Assembly: GCF_048564905.1 (NCBI RefSeq)
Contig: NW_027328870.1
Span: 704,664-768,663 of the forward strand
Length of the DNA stretch: 64,000 nt
Source of the DNA: Vicugna pacos
Taxonomy: Eukaryota; Chordata; Mammalia; Artiodactyla; Camelidae
Direction: 5' to 3'
Position numbers and translations under genes: made by a program
Shown: positions 1-10,716 of the stretch, piece after piece
How the letters are laid out: the number at the start of each line of letters is the position of its first letter
How positions within the stretch are numbered: the stretch's first letter is position 1
The notes under the pieces: generated by a model
Databases searched by the model: none
What the model was told of the DNA's origin: nothing
What the model saw: the letters and a program-made list of their open reading frames with translations, nothing else

Positions 1-919
1 AACTTCCACTAGTCCACTGGCAAAAAAATAAATTTAAAAAAAATTTAAGACAACAATTAACCTCAATTGAGAAACAAAGACTTCAGCCTCTTTAATACCA
101 GAACTTTAATGTGAACAAATAATCTATCACAAAGCCAGGTTAGAGTAATGTTATACTATCAGGGAAGATAAAAGAAATCTAAATTTTTAAGATTAAATAA
201 TTATCTACTTCACACACCCATGTAATATTTATGCTATTAAATTAACTAAGTGCATCACAGTACAACATTACTAAAGAATATTGAACTATTAAGTATCATA
301 CCCAAAATATGCAGTATTTGTAAAGCTGTATTTTAGAAAGATGCAGAGATAATTACCCTAGTGAATATGTAAGAATTATGTTCCAATTAAATGTAAACTG
401 CTGCATTTTCCTAAACAAATATGGTTAAGATTTAGGTATGTAATATGCTTATAAATTATGCCATAATATTTTAGATAGGTTTAAAAGATAAATTTAGTAT
501 TTAATAAAATTGTTTTATCATAAATTTAATTTTGCTAATAAAATATCAATATACACAGTGATAGAAAATAAGTTGGAATTCAAGTTAAGCAAGACAAATT
601 TTCTATATAGACTACCAGAAAATATTTTCTATATGCTTAACATTTTTAAACACATCATGATTGATGTAGTTCATTTATCATGAATTGTACATTTATCTGG
701 AAAATCAACCATTATTAATAACAAAGATCTTAAATTACTCCACAGTAAAAAAGAATAGATGATTGAACCTTTACACTGACCTCAGTAAAACCTCAGCAAG
801 AGATTGCTATTTGCCAAAGGGATGAAAATTCAAGCCTTAATCAGATGATTTTTTACATGAATGGATGCTATGTTTTTCTCTGTATAGCTTCCAAATTTTG
901 TGATGTTTAACACACTTAC
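1..919. other. AT-rich non-genic stretch
   Basis: I see no gene, RNA or recognisable repeat here. It is low-GC sequence downstream, on the minus strand, of the USP32-like exon. The next USP32 exon was looked for and not found. Confidence 0.5.
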
Positions 920-1027
920 ATTTCTGTCTTTCAGCCAGAGGTCCTCTGCAACAAGCTGATAGCCCACAGGATATCTCCTTAAAATCTATGTGGCTGTCAT
1001 GATTTCCACCAAAAGCATTAAATAAAC
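920..1027 (-). pseudogene. USP32: Isolated USP32-like exon (EF-hand region)
   Basis: The minus strand shows a 108-bp exon with an acceptor (TTTTACAG) just before 1027 and a donor (GTAAGT) just after 920. It translates without a stop to a product starting LFNAFGGNHDSHIDFKEIS and ending CCRGPLAERQK. This matches the EF-hand exon of the ubiquitin protease USP32 (family: LFNAFDENRDNHIDFKEIS) at nearly every position, with the exon phase expected there (first G completes a Gly codon, last T opens the following Phe codon). The EF-hand loop has lost its first calcium ligand (D to G) and the next residue (E to G). No other USP32 exon was found, so it is a fragment of a duplicated gene and not a processed copy. 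USP6, derived from USP32 in apes, is excluded if the host is a camelid. Pseudogene status is inferred from isolation and the loop change. Confidence 0.85.
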
Positions 1028-1978
1028 CTGTAAAATAGGAACACAGACAGAATAAATCACAGTCAACAAACTTCCTGTTAATAATGACATGCTTATGAAA
1101 GGAGGCATGACTCGCATAAACTGATTTAGTTTTTAAAAGTTATCAGTAGTTTCCACTGTCTTAGGAAGTTTATTTTTTTTCCCCTGGCATAATTATAACC
1201 AAAATTTAACTTCCTAGAAGAAAATACTATCATTTAGTGTTTGGTTTTGTCTGCATACCTATCTCTATCTTATATTAATTCCAAAAGTCAAAAGTGATTG
1301 TAGAATGTAAAAAATAAAAATGTATTTTAAAAATTTAACTGGAAAAAAGTCAGAGACCACAATTATCCTAATTTGGAAAGACTAAGAAGAAAAAGGAAAA
1401 AGGAAGAAGAAAAGTTGAACTCTATCAAAGATATACTGTGTTGTTATTAATGAGCTTCATACGGCTCCTTCATGAAGCAAAGAAAACTAACACACTATAT
1501 TATAAGAGACAGAAATTCTGTACTGCAGTCTTCATTGTACCACTTAATCTGTACAACTAAATATATTAAATTTCAGAAATAAAGGACAATTTATAATCTA
1601 ATCCTGTGGTTTTTAAACTTTTCATAAAAAATAAAAGGAATCATTTTATTTTCAAATGAAATGATTTCTCAATCTCTAATTATAAAAAGGTAAAAACATA
1701 ACTGCACTGAAGTGGAAACCCTGTCTGTTCTAGCTACCCTAACAAATAAATATTTCTAAAACACACTAGAAACCTGAAGAATACAGACTGTCTATTTCAA
1801 GAATCTAATTCTGTGCCCTCAAAGAGCAGAAAATTGGAGCTAAGAAGTAGTTAAATGACTTGCTAAAAGTAAGAAATTTTTTTAAAAAGGTCTGAATCAG
1901 AAGAAAAACCCAAGCTTTCAGATTTCAAATACAGTTTTTGGGATTATCACCCACAACTGCTCCTTGTAAACCTCATTA

Positions 1979-2048
<70 letters not shown>

Positions 2049-3729
2049 GTGAAAAGTTTAGAGCTAAGTGGGGACCTTAAAGATGGTCTAGTGGTTTCTT
2101 AATTTTTTAAGGGTGGGGGAAGGATACAGCAGTGGAACCTTCTTCTATATAAAAGAAATACAATAGACACTCCTCAGTTGAGGAAGAGGTGGGGTCATGT
2201 GTGGAAGCTAGAGCTTTGCCTATTCAGTGTCCACCACCCTGACCCTGCACCAGATGCTGAGGCACCGCACTGAAGCACACTTTCATAATGATTGTCTTGG
2301 TCAAACTGATTTTATATATGAGAATATTCAAGTGCAGAAAGGTAAACCGACTTACACAAGGCTCCAAAGGTGGAACAAGGCTCACATGTTTAGCAAAGAA
2401 CATTTGTAGAAAATAGAAGGATTCCCACCTTCACTCAGAGATGGACGAATTGGTGGTGAAGCCAATGGGCCAAATGTCTCTAAATCAAATCATCCAGTTT
2501 GGGATTGAGCCCTCAGCAACCAATAGCATTTCTCCAGATGAATGATGTCTGATTCTTCCACTGACAATCAAATCAAACAAGATTATAAAATCTCACTCTT
2601 CTCTTCTGGACAATTAATTAGTTCATCCTGATAATGTAACTTCTAAATATACATTTTAATTTCCCAGTTAAACTGTTAAAATCTACCTAAAACAAAAACT
2701 CTGAAAGACAAATATATTGTATCTAAAGTGGCATGAAAATTAAATTCAAATTAACATAAAAGAGGCTTTAAAATGGGAAAAAAATTTGCAATTTCCCATT
2801 AAGCAGGCTGTTTAATTCCAACATGTAAAATAATAAACTAAGATACTTATTTTTTTGCTTCCCAAACTTTTATCTGTATTCGCGTTGGTGATTTTAATCT
2901 CTTATCTTGGGTTTGAAAATTCTTGATCATAGTCTCTCCTGGCTACACAGGTAACACACTAATAGAAACTATGTTTGATTTATCCTGTCACTATGGTAAC
3001 CACTTACACACTTAATACTTATTAAATAAATGTACAAAGGGGATAGACCTAAGCTTCTCCTTCTTGGCCCTAAAATTCTTACTACCCCTCCTATAAAGGC
3101 AGGAGCCTCCTCTGTAGGACAGAGAGTAAATGTATCTCCTGAGAAGGATTCCCCAACAAGGGCTGTCTTTTCAGCGTGCTTTTAGATGTTTTTATGGGAC
3201 ATTTCAATAAAAGGATCAAGGACCTAAGCTTCCCAGTATGGTGGGAGTTGTGATGGGCATGGGAGGATGCTCACTTGGGAGGATGAGATGTTAAAGACAC
3301 TAACAGTGAAAAGGACAGGGCAAGATGAAGGGCGATTTGGAAACAGGACCACAGAGATGTGACATCTACTTCCCACTGTCATCTAAGTGATACCTACTTG
3401 AAAGAAACATTTCTACAGTTAAATTCTATAATGGGGGGTTATTTAAATGAAGCACACATATACTCAATGAGTAGATCACATAATTTTTAGAGATTCAGAG
3501 TGCAGTAGCATTTTCAGAGTACTTTTTACATCAATAACTAGTATTTATAAATTCCTGTGTGCTAAATAAGTATGTGGAATTATTTCCATTTTGCTTTTAG
3601 ACTTACTACAGCTTAACCTATTCACTGCACTGATACAGAGTAATTTTTCTAACGAATAAAAATGATAATGTACAACCTTGTTAAAGATTCTTTAATTTCA
3701 CCATCACCAGATTTATGAACATTTAGGCC
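1028..3729. other. Non-genic stretch with weak ancient-repeat traces
   Basis: No exon was recognised. It contains the TA microsatellite at about 1.98-2.05 kb and weak MIR-like signals at about 1.82-1.96 kb and 2.24-2.39 kb. The short plus-strand ORF at 2227-2409 overlaps the second of these and is not considered a gene. Confidence 0.4.
1982..2045. repeat. (TA)n microsatellite
   Basis: About 30 uninterrupted TA dinucleotides, directly visible. Likely polymorphic in length. Confidence 0.98.
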
Positions 3730-4196
3730 TATGTGTCAGGCCCCGTTTCTTACCAGCTTTTTCACCAACACCTTACATTTAGGTTATATTGCATTACCCA
3801 GAGGTCAGGAAATGTTTTTCACACATCCACATCTTTATTAGGTCCTGTGTCCTCTGAGGAGAAACATTCTCCCCACTTTCACATCCTTCCATTTTACAGC
3901 CTAACCACTAATCCTTCTCTAAACACCTTCTAATGCTTTCCAACCTCACCAGCTACCCCAGGATTTTAACTTCTCTCTTCTGCAACTGTCCTCCACTGTA
4001 TATAGCATCCAATATTCAAGTGAAGTATGAGTCCTCATTTACAGGTCTGTGGCCTCTCTAGATTACAAAGTATTTGGATTCAGTAACCTTGTCCTTTTAT
4101 CACTGTTGCTGCTAGAGTTCCTTTCATAGGACCTGATACATAGTAACCACACAATAAATACTTCCTGAATGAATGAATAAATGAATGAATAGCCAA
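3730..4196 (+). repeat. L2 LINE 3' end
   Basis: The layout follows the L2 3' region: C/T-rich text followed by 'ACCTGATACATAGTAACCACACAATAAATACTTCCTGAATGAATGAA', quoted here only for its parts GATACATAGTA, CAATAAATACT and the terminal GAATGAATGAA. Highly diverged, as expected of an ancient L2. Confidence 0.65.
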
Positions 4197-4737
4197 GGCA
4201 ATCTTCACAGCCAAGGCTTCCCCAACCCAGGTCAGTATTCTTTCTGTTATATCAAAGAGACTCTGCCGCATGAAACAATTGACCCTGCACATTTTAACAA
4301 ATGTATACAATTATTAGGAACTATTATTAGAACAGAGACTAGCACTACTGTTCTCATAGTTATGTCACATAAGTAGTGTATTAAAACTCGTTCTGATTTC
4401 TTGTTTATACAAATCAGCTGTCTGTCACCAGTTTAAATATTAGTAATTTAGAAAACAAAAGATATTGATTTATCTACTCATCAGAAATCATTACAAAAGA
4501 TCTACTTACATACCTCTTTTGTCAGTTTATATACCAACTGGAAAAGAAGGGGTGTACAGTCAACTCTGAGAGTATAATTCCTGCAAAATAAATAAAAGAG
4601 AATCTTAATACCTCCAAATGGACTACAAACCTGTATTTAATTCTAACTTTATTTTCTAATTATAAACAATATATAACAGATTTCAAATTGAAGGCATCAT
4701 TCCTGGAGAATTAAAAATAGGGTGGACCCTACAGATT

Positions 4738-5050
4738 ATCATATTCAGTGAAGTATGTCAGACAGAGAAAGGCAAATATCACATTCCTTCACTTATATGT
4801 GGAATGTAAACAAACAAAAAAAATGATACAAATGAACTTATTTACAAACCAGAAATAGACTCATGACATAGAAAAGAAACTATGGTTACCCAAGGGGAAA
4901 GGGGGAAGGGAAGAGATATGTTAGGAGTTCAGGATTAACAGATATACACTATTATATATGAAACAGATAACCAACAAGGACCTACTGTATAGCACAGGGA
5001 ATTATATTCAGTATCTTATAATAACCTATAATGGAAAAGAATCTAAAAAC

Positions 5051-5118
<68 letters not shown>

Positions 5119-5195
5119 AACTGAGTAACTTTGCTGTACACCTGAAACTAATATTACAAATCAGATGTACTTCAGTAAAAAGAAATAAATAAAAT
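4738..5195 (+). mobile_element. L1 3' end (3' UTR)
   Basis: Sequence typical of an artiodactyl-type L1 3' end: 'GTGAAGTATGTCAGACAGAG', 'ACCAACAAGGACCTACTGTA', 'TAGCACAGGGAATTATATTC', ending in an A-rich tail at about 5180-5195. It is 5'-truncated and sits in an intron of the NAALAD2-like pseudogene. An internal hexanucleotide array interrupts it. Confidence 0.85.
5050..5120. repeat. (TATGTA)n microsatellite inside an L1 3' UTR
   Basis: About 11-12 near-perfect copies of ATGTAT. It gives a spurious minus-strand ORF rich in alternating His-Ile. Confidence 0.97.
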
Positions 5196-5246
5196 TTTAG
5201 AATAGATAGATAGGTAGGGAGATAAATAGACAGACAGACAGACAGT
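5196..5246. repeat. GATA/CAGA tetranucleotide repeat after L1 tail
   Basis: GATAGATAGGTAGGGAGATA followed by GACAGACAGACAGACAG. It probably grew from the poly(A) tail of the adjacent L1. Confidence 0.9.
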
Positions 5247-6289
5247 CTGGCTAAAACTAAAACACAAGGTGGAAATAACTCTTCAGGAGCCAGAGAGGCT
5301 GCAGCACACACTCAGGATAGGAGACTGCAGAGGCAGACTCTGCTGCTAAGGCTGCAGCTCCTGCAGTAACAGTAAGGGTCATTGCTCATTACGGCAGCAG
5401 TACCTAGGGGTCTTTGGCAAAGGAAGTGGTAAGGCCATAATGTTCATGTTTTTATTCATTCATTCAATTCAATATCAAGACTTTAGACTAGAGCATGTCA
5501 GTAACTAACATGTGTCCTGTGACACTTACCTAGAAATAACCATAATACGATGAAAGCCTACAGATGCACATGCCACATGTCAGGGTCAAAAGGAAGTCTG
5601 TAGTGGGTGCTTATTTGAGTTGTTCCAATACATACAGGAACTATTTCTGTATGAAATATTTTAGCCCAACTTTTAAAAATAGCTCCACAGGAAGAATGTC
5701 AAAAGTACTAAAGTTTTAAGTAGTAATCCAAGATACGCAAATGGTAAATAGACTAAAGAAATTAGGATCAATAGCTTAGTTATGAATCATATTGATTCAT
5801 TTGAATCATAATAATGTTCTCTCTGGTAAAATGGAGAAATGGAGGTATTATTGAGGCATCTCATAGAAAGAGGATAATCCTAGTTTATGAGTTGGAGTTG
5901 ATAGACTTAAATACTGGTATACTATTTAATGACAATCTGAAATAAAATTTACCTTCTGTGTATGAGTCTGCATTGATATATGCAACCTCTCTCTCCTGGA
6001 GTGTTTTCACATTCTCCTGTAGTTGAAGCAAAGCAGTCATTTAACTCACAGCGTTTACAATTTTGGAAATACAAGCAAAACAAATTAATTCAGTAAAAGA
6101 GTGGTTTGCAGATACCATTATAAATCAAACACCTATGCTTTTGACCATAATTTTAAGAAAATGCTATTAACTGGTTGATAATATTAATGCAATTAAAACA
6201 AGAAAGAAAAATATTAGTGATGCTGTAACCACTGTTCATAGCAAAAGCAGGGATACCCAGAGGAAAACTGCCCCTGATCCCCTGCACCA

Positions 6290-6436
6290 TAATATGAAGG
6301 GGGAAGGCTCGGAGATGCTCAGCCTCACCCTGGATCTACTGGAAGAGGACTGCTCAAAGTAAGGCCTGGAAATCTGTATTTTTGAAAGGTGTCCCTGGCA
6401 ATCCTTACGGACATTAAAGTATGAGATCCCTTGATG
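6290..6436 (+). mobile_element. MER5A-like hAT-Charlie relic
   Basis: Order of motifs resembles MER5A: 'CAGCCTCACCCTGGATCTAC', 'GGAAATCTGTATTTTTGAAA', then a segment resembling the GGTGATTCTGATGCA...GAGAACC end ('AAAGTATGAGATCCC'). A non-autonomous DNA transposon relic, non-coding, in the pseudogene intron. Confidence 0.55.
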
Positions 6437-6615
6437 TTGGGGATCCAAGTAACTTTACCATATTAAAAGTGAGGAAGTTGGAAATTTGATTTATCAAGAA
6501 TTTTTTGAAAGAGAAGATATTGATGAAAAAGAAAAATATAGGAGGGGAGGATAGAGAAAAAACTAGAGGGAGAGAAGAGTGGCTATTAGGACAAAGACAA
6601 GACATTTCTCACACA

Positions 6616-6740
6616 TACATGCACACACGCACACACATTCTAGAAAAATACAGCAGAAGAAGACTAATGCCATCACACACATGGGAATATGCAGAGAGAA
6701 CTCTTTTCTTCTCTCTGTTTCTCTCTCTCTCTCTAGCTTG
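6616..6740. repeat. Low-complexity CA- and CT-rich stretch
   Basis: A short CA-rich run near 6617-6640 and a CT-rich run near 6704-6738. The overlapping plus-strand ORFs are products of this low complexity. Confidence 0.7.
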
Positions 6741-8850
6741 CTACCTTATAAAAGCAGTTACAGTAAAAACATTTAAAGCTGTGAGTGGTCATCCAACAAA
6801 TGAGAATTCTCACCTCTGCACTTGACCACATGGGATAGATAACAGCTGATTCTGCTGCAGAGTTTCCATTCTGACAGAGCTACAGTAGAAATAAAAAAGA
6901 TTCCTTAACTATATGTAAATATAAATGTGCTGCCGAATATGATCAAGAAGCTAGTAGAAAATGGGAAACAATATTCAAATTGTCTTTTAACTCACGTGAA
7001 TTTAAATTAATGCAAGGCATATTATCTTGTATCTTGGATTTATTTTATCTGTATTTTAAGCTGCTTAAATTATAAAAAGACACATGTATTTCTATATACA
7101 TGTATTCACAAGAAACTACATATTTCTAAAAGTAAATGGCCTTAATGAATAAGCTCTGATTCATCTAAATAAGTGTATTATGAAATGCATGTTCATAACA
7201 CCAACATAATAATAAGACTTTGCCATATAAGTGGAATCAAATGTGATACAAGTAACTGTGATTTTATTCCCATACTTATTTGATTCATATTATTACTTTA
7301 AAGTATGCAGAAATGAGTCAGAAGGAAAGCATTTTAAAAACCATTCACAATAATAAGAAAGATATGACATTCTTTAAATCAATTCTATAAAATTTGGACT
7401 CATAAATGATGAACAAAACAGAGGATAGTCACAGGAAAGTGCTTTTTGGTGCACCTGCCTTTAAAAAAATACACAAGCCTACCTTGAACATGTAAGAACT
7501 TAGAGTTACTGGACAGAGAGCCTAAGGGAAGAAGATGAAAGAAGGGGGTCTATGAGAGACACTTTAAAATAAAGCATTAAGAGTCAGTGACAAATGAAAA
7601 TTAATCATAATTGAATTAAAAATAAATCCTTGAAATTTTAGAGTAATTCAATTTACAAAATCATTGTACTATACTTCCCAACCAGACACTTTTGTAAATG
7701 GTAAAATATACCTATGGTTACAATTTAGTATGGAATCCATAAAGGAGAGACTATAATCAGAGTATAGTCATCTAAAAAGAGCATGTTGTTTTCCTGGATA
7801 GAAGAAATCCGAGGAAACTGTAAAAACTTGAAAATTAATGCCAAAGATCTAAATCAGATTTTCAATAGGCTAATTCACTTGTCAGAAGCAGCTTCCTAGG
7901 TTTGACTATTTTCTGAGCTTACAGATTTTACTTACTTATCACAAAACAAATATAAATAGAAACTAAAATATTTTAAAAATAATGAAAAAGTTGGTTTGTG
8001 CTTAGTAATTAAGAGGTTGTTCTGTTTTGCCAAACTGATGTAAAAGCAAAACCAAACTCTATTTCTTAAATTTTCTTGTTTTTATCCAAATTAAAACAGT
8101 ATCAGGTAATGGAACACATCTGTGATTACCCTGAGATACATGTTGACCAAGAAGATATGTTTACTGTCTTAGTTACCTCAGCCCATTTGTGGAACCCAGA
8201 AGTCCAAATTTTTCTGCATCCCAGCTGGCAAAAATGGCAGTTCTTCTCAGTCTCCAGCTTGTAATCATTGTTAACATACATGGTTAGGTACATCTGCCTA
8301 AAAACAAAGGAAAATTCACTGAAGTCACTTTCTGTCATCACTTGCCAAGGAAACATTATTTACCTCTACTAATCAGTTTTCCAAAATTCTGGACAACTTC
8401 TTATAAATCAGCAGTTCCACTGGTTAGGTCAATACCTCCAAATACCCAGAGGTCCTGATGATCACCCAGAATAACACATCTGTCTGGAAAGGAAGGCATT
8501 CAAAAGAATGACAACTTAGAATGTATTATAAAGAGCAGTAATAAATGTTTTTAAATTAAACTTCCTCCTGCTTGAGTTTCCTCCATAGAAAACCATCAAG
8601 GTAGTATCTCCTTTTAAAATTTATCTTTTTTTCCCCACATTTAATTATATCACATCAACCAGGAAAAAAATATTAAGAGTTGATTAAGATTTATCTTCTC
8701 TTACTCCTGTAATCTTTGTAAAAACAAAATGTTTTAAGACATTTTAAAAAATTCACCAACTCACCAAGTTTCACAGGTCCTCAGGTAGTTCTGATTACAT
8801 CGTAAATGCTTGTGATTTTCTTGATGTTATGAACATGCATTTTAACCTTC

Positions 8851-10119
8851 CTAGAATTTCACAAAGGGAACAAATTACTTCACATAGAGCATTATGTCTA
8901 ACAGGTTCCTTCCAATGTTTTATTATAAGTCTCAGAAGTACAGAAAACTGTTTAATAGGATGATAAATTCCCATATGCCCACCACCTAAATTCAATCATT
9001 GTTAATACTGTTGAACTATTTGCAAGCGAGTTGCGCAAATCATGACAGTTCTCTCCTATGTATTTAAGAATGCACCTTACGGTGAAATAAAAAACAAATC
9101 AGTATTTTATATTTTTCCTCCCTCATAGCTCTATTGTTGGTATTTATTTAAACTCCAAAATTATTATTCAACATGAAAAAGAATCTTGTTCTTAGCAATT
9201 TTTTTTTAAAATGTGTATTTGTCCATTTAGAGCTCAAATCAATTAAGAGATATAAGCCCCAGGTGCTTTTTTTGATATTTTGACCTGGGAAAATTTCTGT
9301 TTCTGACTTTTCTCTTAAACTGTTACTGAAGCTACATGCTCTGTTTTCCTTGTGTCTGTATGTATCTGTTTATAAATCACATTTTTCATTGTGTACCTCT
9401 AGAGGGTATTAATACATGAGATAATAAAGTCTCCTATGTTAAAGGAACTCTGTTCTAATTGAGTTAAATAAACACTTTTTAAAAATTCTTATAAAATAAA
9501 ACTGAACTTCTAATACCTCAAGAGTTCTGAAATTTTAAAACAAGCTTCTTACAGAACTTGTAAAATACTTGCAGAATCCAAATTCAAATTGCTAAGGCAA
9601 ATCATTAATCAACAAGGCTCATTCAACCATTTTAGTTTAATAAAAAACAGCTATCTCCTCTCTGATTCATCAGTGTGAAGTTTCCCTTTCCCTCTACATT
9701 TCAAGCCAGTCAAACTAAAGTTCTGATCATGCCATGCTATTTCCCAGCCCTGCACAAGCTGTCCTCTGCAGCTGGCGTTTACTGCCTGTCTTGATTCCGT
9801 GGAAATCTTACTGTTTGTGTAAAATTAAGCTCAATGAGCACATGTTCTGTGGTCATGCCTCCTTAATACCAGGGCTGTCCGGGGTTAGTAACAGTAATGA
9901 CTATGATGGTAAGCGCACGGGGCCATGTAGCAGTTAAGCGTTCACCACTGTGACCACCTAACCCACCCCCACAGAAGTGACCGGTGAACTTCGCTCCTTT
10001 CCCCCTTCTCTCCTACTCCTTCCCTTAAGTTAACCTAGTATTTTGCATATACAGTGTTTTGACAGTTATCTGAAACACTGTTTTAAACCGTCAGTTGAAA
10101 AGGGAAGACAAAATGTTAC
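8851..10119. other. Spacer between NAALAD2-like exons and the HTT-like CpG island
   Basis: No further NAALAD2 exon (the GPGFTGNFS-type exon expected next upstream) was found. An L2-like segment lies at about 9.69-9.85 kb. The junction between the two gene-derived blocks is somewhere here and is not marked by an obvious repeat. Confidence 0.4.
9690..9850 (+). repeat. L2 LINE fragment
   Basis: The segment around 'CTATTTCCCAGCCCTGCACA' with 'AGCTGTCCTCTGCAGCTGGC' follows the L2 consensus block 'CTTTCCCACCTCAGGGCCTT / TGCACATGCTGTTCCCTCTG'. Diverged. Confidence 0.5.
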
Positions 10120-10331
10120 ACCTGGCCCAGAGGAGGAGAGGGGTGGGGAGTGGCTCAGAGGAAGTCAAACAGGACGCGCGGCCTCGGATCACAACACAGA
10201 CCCGTTCCTTCCCGAGTTTCGCAGCCGGGAAAGCAGAGGCGTGGGGCCCGGACCGCTTCGGGGCCTTCGTGGGAGGCCGAGGGAGGGACGGAGACCCGCG
10301 CAGCGCTGGGGAGGGGCCCGCAGGGATTCAC

Positions 10332-10590
10332 CGTCTGTGCAGCGGCTCCTGACCCATAGCTGGGAGGGCGGCGGTGGCGGTAGAGGGTGCGGTGCCGGCT
10401 GAAGGGGCTGAGGCGGCATCGGCGGCGGTACCGGCTGAAGCGGCGGCGGCTGCGGTGCCGGGTGAGGGGGCTGGGCGTTCGGCAGTGGCGGTTGAGGCTG
10501 TGGTGCCGGCTTAGGGGGCTGAGGCGGCGGCGGCTGCTGGAAGGACTTGAGGCACTCGAAGGCCTTCGCCAGCTTTTCCAGGTTCACCAT
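10332..10590 (-). pseudogene. HTT: Huntingtin exon 1 copy without a polyglutamine tract
   Basis: From the ATG at 10590 the minus strand encodes MVNLEKLAKAFECLKSF, which differs from the mammalian HTT N17 (MATLEKLMKAFESLKSF) at four positions: A2V, T3N, M8A, S13C. Only two Gln follow, so the CAG tract is absent; then comes a Pro-rich domain (codons 20-75) built from imperfect QPPxPAP repeats. The exon end, CTGCACAGACG followed by donor GTGAAT at 10331, aligns with human CTGCACCGACC/GTGAGT. Exon coding length is 259 nt (phase 1), whereas HTT exon 1 ends in phase 2. This fits a net 1-nt loss just after the Pro-rich domain, so splicing to HTT exon 2 would be out of frame. No HTT exon 2 was seen nearby. 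The ORF runs through the intron to 10189 (133 aa). It is a DNA-level duplicate; the true HTT gene should lie elsewhere. T3 and S13, phosphorylation sites in HTT, are both replaced, while K6, K9, K15 and S16 remain. Confidence 0.88.
10390..10521 (-). repeat. Imperfect repeat in the HTT-like Pro-rich domain
   Basis: Three copies of CAGCCCCYTNNNCCGGCACC (encoding QPPKPAP, QPPHPAP and QPLQPAP at codons 24, 40 and 61), spaced 48 and 63 nt apart. Human HTT has long CCG/CCA runs here instead. Confidence 0.8.
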
Positions 10591-10650
10591 GGCGGCCTCC
10601 CGCCACGCGGGGTCAGCCCCCGGAGTCGCCGGGCCGACCGGCGGCTCCGG

Positions 10651-10716
10651 TCAGCAGCGGTGGCAGTGAACGGGGCTCGGGGCCGCCAGCAGTTGCGGAC
10701 CCAAGCGCGCGGCCAT
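10651..10716 (-). CDS. HTT-type upstream ORF, 21 codons
   Basis: The minus strand reads MAARLGPQLLAAPSPVHCHR plus a final Cys, then TGA. The human HTT 5' UTR carries a 21-codon upstream ORF starting ATGGACGGCCGC and ending TGCTGA; this copy starts ATGGCCGCGCGC and ends TGCTGA, with the same length, in the same place relative to the main ATG. In HTT the uORF lowers translation of the main ORF. The peptide sequence is not conserved but the length is. Whether it is transcribed here is unknown. Confidence 0.8.
   Translation of the reverse strand: MAARLGPQLLAAPSPVHCHRC

Larger units (their letters stand above)
4514..8850 (-). pseudogene. NAALAD2: NAALAD2/FOLH1-type glutamate carboxypeptidase pseudogene, five exons
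   Basis: Five colinear minus-strand exons match the M28 peptidase domain of the NAALAD2/FOLH1 family, in order: 8850-8765 (KVKMHVHNIKKITSIYDVI), 8483-8364 ([19 protein letters not shown]), 8257-8177 ([19 protein letters not shown]), 6016-5953 (ENVKTLQEREVAYINADS) and 4580-4514 ([19 protein letters not shown]). Most have consensus splice sites; the acceptor at 8258 looks shifted. Zinc ligands H and D in the HRDSWVFG..D segment and D in INADS remain, but the second Glu of the catalytic pair in WDAEEFG is Lys. Disruptions: an in-frame TGA in the first exon, TAA in the second, a 1-bp loss in STEWAE, and a 1-bp loss at the start of the last exon. The last exon reads closest to NAALAD2. Upstream and downstream exons were not found, so it is a partial unprocessed copy covering the catalytic middle of a protein of about 740 residues. 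Introns carry an L1 end and a MER5A relic. Confidence 0.88.

Noticed and set aside
5050-5120. CRISPR-like regular repeat
   Set aside because: It is a simple hexanucleotide microsatellite without spacers, in mammalian DNA.
4982-5311. 109-codon minus-strand ORF with alternating His-Ile
   Set aside because: Produced by the hexanucleotide microsatellite in an L1 3' UTR.
7470-7530. Short AG...GT-bounded segment on the minus strand as an extra NAALAD2 exon
   Set aside because: About 40 bp, translation matches nothing in the family, and it lies between two exons that are adjacent in the real gene.
8126-8356. 76-codon minus-strand ORF taken as a gene
   Set aside because: It runs across an intron and an exon of the NAALAD2-like pseudogene in the wrong frame; the exon reads [17 protein letters not shown] in the correct one.
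10043-10402. Plus-strand ORFs of 69-119 codons at the edge of the CpG island
   Set aside because: They overlap HTT intron 1-like and exon 1-like DNA in antisense and show no family features.
10332-10590. Idea that this is the functional HTT gene of the species
   Set aside because: N17 is changed at four nearly invariant positions, the CAG tract is missing, the exon phase is shifted by one base, no exon 2 is seen, and the neighbours are fragments of other genes.
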